Of a DNA stretch of 64,000 nt, positions 59,217 through 64,000 are shown piece by piece; the stretch's first letter is position 1, and each line of letters begins with the position of its first letter. Origin of the DNA: Coffea arabica (lineage: Eukaryota > Streptophyta > Magnoliopsida > Gentianales > Rubiaceae); NCBI RefSeq assembly GCF_036785885.1, contig NC_092324.1:21069001-21133000 (forward strand). Direction: 5' to 3'. Both the position numbers and the translations under genes were made by a program. The notes under the pieces are model-generated. The model saw only the letters and a list, made by a program, of their open reading frames with translations, was not told where the DNA came from and did not search any database.

Positions 59217-62200
59217 CATAGCAGCATTTGGTATTACTTCCTCATGGAGAGTATTTTTAATGCTTACCCCAATCAACTCAATAGCCACCTGTGAAAGCTC
59301 CACCTGCCACCTACTTTGCTCACTACCAGGGGCCTGATTCCCTGAATCACGAATAAGTTCTGAAAGTTTTCTTCCAACCTGAAATACAAGTTGAAAATTA
59401 GACATCATAGAAGTAATCTACTAATCTCGCACCCAAATAGCTAAGTTTCACAATCAATATCATTGAAAGAGTTTAAAACAGATTTCAAATGATGTTTATC
59501 TACTTTGGAGAATTTTCATTTGTTGGATTGCATACTTAGGGATAGGGTTGCAAAGCCAACCGTCAAATACCTCATCAAAACCAAGTCCCTAGCATAAAAA
59601 TGGAGTTTGAAACCCTGTTTAAAGTCACCAAGCTCATTGTGGCATTAAAACTTGTCTATCAAAGTTGAAGGGACAACAACCAACCAATTTGTTTTCACAT
59701 AAGCAAGAGTGAAAAACAACGGCAGGGAAAAGAGGCTGCAAGGGAGTAGAGGGTGTTATGGCATACTATCTGCATTTATAAGCACTTCTCACCGAAATCT
59801 CTTGAGAAACAACTCAACTACCCAGTCTAGACTTTGCTTCTAATAAGAAAACAGTGCTCCAAAAAAAAAAAAGAGAGAGCATTCATTTATAGAAATTTCA
59901 CCTACTTTATGCCAAAGACATTGTTTTCTTTCTCAACACCACAAGAATGTTATATCAATGTCACACAAAGGCGCTCACAGTACCAAAGCACATTGAGTGC
60001 AAAAAGGAGCAGGAAAGGAAACTATGCAACAAAACCATGCAAACAGGGTTCTGAAATGACAAATGCAAGAAGGAAATTTTGAATTTGCACGATGACATTC
60101 ATGAAAAGGTGAAAAAAAAGAAACGAGGAAATAGGATGCAGGCACTAAGAGAAGCTACAAAACCCCACATAATTAGTAAATTTGTGATTTCAAACTTCCC
60201 CAATTTTGATATTTAAGTTTAGGCTTGAGGTATGTTCTTAATCCAATTGCAACAGATCCAAGCCCTGAACATGTGTCAATCATACTTTTTCAGTTTCATA
60301 GATTACGGACCAAATATGGACCATCTATGGACCAAAGGCTCATTTAACTTTCAAAACCGTTCGAATGCACCTAAAAAGCAGCAAAAACCAAGAAAAAGCC
60401 AAAACCTATGGCCAAAATTCAAAACTTAATTCTAAAGCAGGGCATAAGGATAAAAGATAATTTCACTTCATGGAAAAGCATTGCCAAGTATCAAGCCATT
60501 CACCTCAGGTGAAAGAAGTTTAATACATAATAGAAAACAAATAACTCAGAAGGTTAATCACGTGAGAGGCCACAATTTTCTACTTTGATGTTGATGCGAC
60601 AATACTATGAAATTGGACAGTAAACACGAAATCTCAAAAATCAATTACCTTATGCTGACTCTTAAAAGAAACCTACAGAATCTGCATTATTAGCATCAAA
60701 CATAAAATAAAAAGAATCTAATTATCAGATGCTACCCAGATACTCCTCTTTATGTAACAACAGCCAGTTTGAGAAGCAAATATATGCCATACCCTGACAA
60801 CTCAGTAAGCTCCTTTCATCAAAAAAATAAAAAAGGAGAATCACAAGCACCAAGAAGGTGAATTCGTACCATAAAAACCAATGCACAGAGACAACCAATC
60901 TCAAATATCCACCAGTAAGTAGGACGATGTGTCCATTGCAAATGCAAATTTGCACAATTCAATAAGCATAAGGCACACTTCAAATGAAATGCTAACATAT
61001 ATACCAAATAAAAATCAACAAAAGATTAAAAAAAATGTTAGGACTTCATTCCCAATTTACAATGGCATTTTAAAAAACAGTGGACAAAATCACGAAGATA
61101 TAAATGGCAAGCACTAAGCTTTACTACATAGGGAAAAAATAATATGACTGATTTTGACTTCATTCACAAGGCAACTTTATCTTGTATAAAGAAGGATAAA
61201 GATTAAAAGAATAGCTTCAGATAACAACTCAAAATACGAAATAAAGCTACCTGAAGCTTTGTTAGTATGTGTGCAATTGTATCATCTCTAGCCAAACCAA
61301 GCAGCACTCTGCACGCAAGAGCACGTAGACAGTCAAGGGCACCAGGAGGGGTAACTATCCGTGGTTGGAGGAGCTGAAGAAGAACCTTGATACCATTATT
61401 GGCACGAACAGCCTCTCTGGTTAGCCGATATCCTTGTTCAAGTTGAGCAGCAAGGCCAGCACACCCAGATCCAGCACCGAGGGAAATTCTACGATCTCCC
61501 ACTAATCCTGAAGCTACAGTAGGAACTGGGACTTGAGAAGTATTACTCCCAGACGAAGTACCTACTATGGCAGTGGAACCTCGATCAACCAAGGTAGATT
61601 CCCCACTCCGGTCACGAGGTTCATTCTGACTAGCCACACTTAGAGCTCGATCAAGAATACTTCGTTCCAAGTTCCTGTCTCTGGTCTCCGGACCATTTAA
61701 AGATTGGACAGGTGCAGACTGATGTCCTTGTGTAGCAGCTGATGGTTTATTGCTGATTGAAGGAGGTGGGCACACAAGATTGACAAGGACATTAAGTGCT
61801 GCTTGAATAATCTGCATGATGAGATCATGGTGTTCCCATGTGAACTTCCATTAGAAACAATGCAACCAAGATAAATGCATATAATTCTATCCAGCATAAA
61901 CCAAAGCCAGGGGTGAGAGGGAAGAAGAATGTGCAGAAATGTTTACCTCAGGCTCAACATAACCAGCGCCATTGGCTGCATCCAGGATAACAGCTATACC
62001 AACACGATTGTTACTTAGGGTGGCATTTACTATAAGTTTACGGCTATATGGTACTAAAGTGACGATGTGCAGAACACCCAAGGCATACTGAAGCAAGTCA
62101 TGTAAGTACCGCTCAACAGGTGGAGCCTACAAAATAAGCAAATATTTTCTGCAGAATTAAGTAAAATGAAAAAGAACCAATAGAAATTGAAGGACTGACT

Positions 62201-64000
62201 GATATACCTGACACAGTTCCAACATGGTAATATGCCCATTAGCACTTAAGAACTTGTCCACAACAGGCCATCTGGCCCTCACTAATGCAGGACCAAGTTT
62301 CCGATCCTTCTGTATCTGCCGAAATACAGCATCCAAGGCCTCATTACTAATATCAAGGGGCTTGTACACCGCCCTAGTACTTGGAATACTTCGAGCAGCA
62401 CTGCGCATGTTCTTATTAGGGCGAATTGAATCCACAAGTAAAATAAGATGCGCCCTAACATATTGTCGTAGTGCAACACAAGTGTGATAAGCTATTTGCT
62501 TCTCTGAGGAGGTAAGCACCTCCGTAGCAGGCCTGTCACTTCGAAGAGATCCAGCATTATTTATTGCCCCAGATGGAACCCCAGATCTTACTGAAGCAGC
62601 ATCTTGCAACAGATTAATCATTTTTAGTAATCCTTCCTGAGCATCGAAAGTATCAATGACAGCTCTGAAAACAAATGCAGCAGCAAAAAACAAAGCTGCA
62701 TTTTTTCTGGCTTGATCCTGGGAACATTCAAGAAGTTGAAGGGCCAACTCAACCACCTGATGGACAACATTCGACGGAAGTGCACAGACACGCTCCATTA
62801 TTCCCTAAATGATCATTTCTCAAGTTAAATCCAACTTTCCACGAATAAGACAGTAGTTGTACGAATATTCAGAAGAGATGCACAAGTGAAAAGGGATATT
62901 AAAACAATTAGAAGGGGGAAAAAGTCATTTGATCTAACAATAGTAGATTATCACCAAAATTGAGCCAATTGTAAACAAACAGGAAGATAAACAATTACCT
63001 GGATAGAGCCAATCGTAAACAAACAGGAAGATAAACCAAAATATGTCTGAGGAACTCTTGGAGCAACGAGCAACTTTTGAATCCCACCACGATCCACAAA
63101 TAATGCGGCAAATTTCCGATGAGCAGCCAGGGCACAAATTAGCTTCAACACATCAGGCAAGAGTAGAGCAATTTTTGATGCCTCTGTGTGTTTATAGCTT
63201 CGCTGCAACAATGCAAGACAGACATCTACACCTTTTTCATGCAGCACAGGTCCAAGTACTTCAACATACTCTCCCAATATGACAAGACACTGAATACAAA
63301 ATTTCTCTCTGAGCTTTGCAAGAGAGTCACTGTCTAGCAAGAAGAACTCATTAACATCCTCATCAGTCTCTGTTTCTTTAGCTTTTGAGGGTGCTGAATC
63401 ACCATCAGCAGCGGTTGTAGTTCTACAGATAACATGCACGATAGGGAAAAACAAATCAAGTTTATGACCGGTCAGTGTTAATTAGATGTAAAAGACCATG
63501 ATAGTGTCAATAATTGGTAACTGAACATATCTTGTGTGAATTTATAACCAACCTTGAGACTTCAACCGCATTAGCAGCATCAACAACTGTGGATGCAGCT
63601 GTAGAAGCAGCCAAAACTGCAGCTTCTTCATTATTTGTCTTTTTATATTCCTAAGATCATGAGAACTAACAGACTTTAAGAAGTCCATCCTACAAAAAAT
63701 GAAAATTACAGAGAACAGAGTAAAGCTTACCTCCAAAGCAGCACTCTTGACAAGTTCAGCAGCAGCATCACCAGCTGCTTTGATAGCTTCTGCTGGAGCA
63801 TTGACTGCTCGGGCTTCAGATTCAGCAGCTACGACAGCTTTCCTTACCAGATCAGCAATGTTCTTGGAGCCAATTACACAGCCTTGGAAACAGTCATCAC
63901 TTTCGTCTCTCCCTAAGGTAAAACCATCTGTAACAGTCCGTCCTTGGCTCTTCTTGCTGTCTGAATTTTTTTTCAAATCTTGGTTTCTTGGCACACTCCT
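55491..64000 (-). CDS. DCAF1: DCAF1, exons 5-14 (second copy, cut by window end)
   Basis: Second copy of the CUL4-DDB1 adaptor gene, running off the window in exon 5. Exons: 63731-64000 (partial), 63553-63650, 62999-63422, 62208-62804, 61947-62126, 61251-61811, 59268-59378, 58146-58264, 56416-58036, 55491-56168. The LisH motif, WD40 repeats with WDRR and WDLR boxes, and the acidic tail are intact, with no stop or frameshift. Splice sites and intron sequence match the first copy. Whether this copy has the first coding exon depends on sequence to the right of the window. Confidence 0.95.
59174..59213. repeat. 40-base G homopolymer in DCAF1 intron 11 (second copy)
   Basis: Forty consecutive G, the same length as at 23306-23345. 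Confidence 0.95.

Larger units (their letters stand above)
35869..64000. repeat. Direct repeat, second copy of the 35,868-bp unit (part)
   Basis: Second occurrence of the sequence at 1-28132, cut only by the end of the window inside DCAF1 exon 5. The repeated content is the end of the solo LTR, the Copia/Tekay/LINE nest, the DCAF1 3' flank and DCAF1 exons 14 to 5. The identity includes introns, intergenic AT-rich DNA and a 40-G run, so selection on coding sequence cannot explain it. Either the duplication is extremely recent or the same molecule has been assembled twice. Confidence 0.97.

Overview
The window is nuclear DNA of a flowering plant, most likely a eudicot. It holds an intron-rich gene for the CUL4-DDB1 ubiquitin-ligase adaptor DCAF1, with GT-AG introns, surrounded by nested plant retroelements: a Ty3/gypsy chromovirus of Tekay/Del type, a Ty1/copia element of SIRE type, an L1-type LINE and a long solo LTR. 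There are no operons, CRISPR arrays, rRNA genes or recognisable tRNA genes.

The dominant structure is a direct repeat. Bases 1-28132 recur at 35869-64000 with a constant offset of 35,868 bp. I saw no difference wherever I compared, including a 40-base G run. The window is therefore about 1.8 turns of one 35,868-bp unit. One composite junction, where a Tekay-type LTR remnant meets the middle of a Copia reverse transcriptase, appears twice (about 1339 and 37207). The window thus touches at least three consecutive units, which suggests a tandem array, a circular molecule read more than once, or an assembly loop.

Layout of one unit, in + coordinates of the first copy: the end of a long solo LTR (1-1158), a Tekay-type LTR remnant (to about 1338), the 3' half of a SIRE-type Copia pol (1339-1992), a 10.26-kb Tekay chromovirus inserted on the minus strand into that pol gene (1998-12259, TSD AAGTA), the rest of Copia pol and the Copia 3' LTR (12260-14211), the 3' part of a LINE into which the Copia element probably inserted (14212-16561), 3 kb of low-information sequence with decayed gene fragments (16562-19622), DCAF1 on the minus strand (exons 2-14, 19623-29513), 1.3 kb of intron or 5' flank, a Tekay-type LTR remnant (30837-32476 and 37032-37206), and inside that remnant a 4,550-bp solo LTR with TSD ATATG (32477-37026). 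Then the unit restarts.

Every retroelement here is broken, by stops, frameshifts or truncation. DCAF1 keeps an intact frame through 13 exons, but its first coding exon, with the start codon, is nowhere in the 35.9-kb unit. If the array is real, each copy visible here is a headless gene, and only a copy at the right-hand end of the array could be complete.
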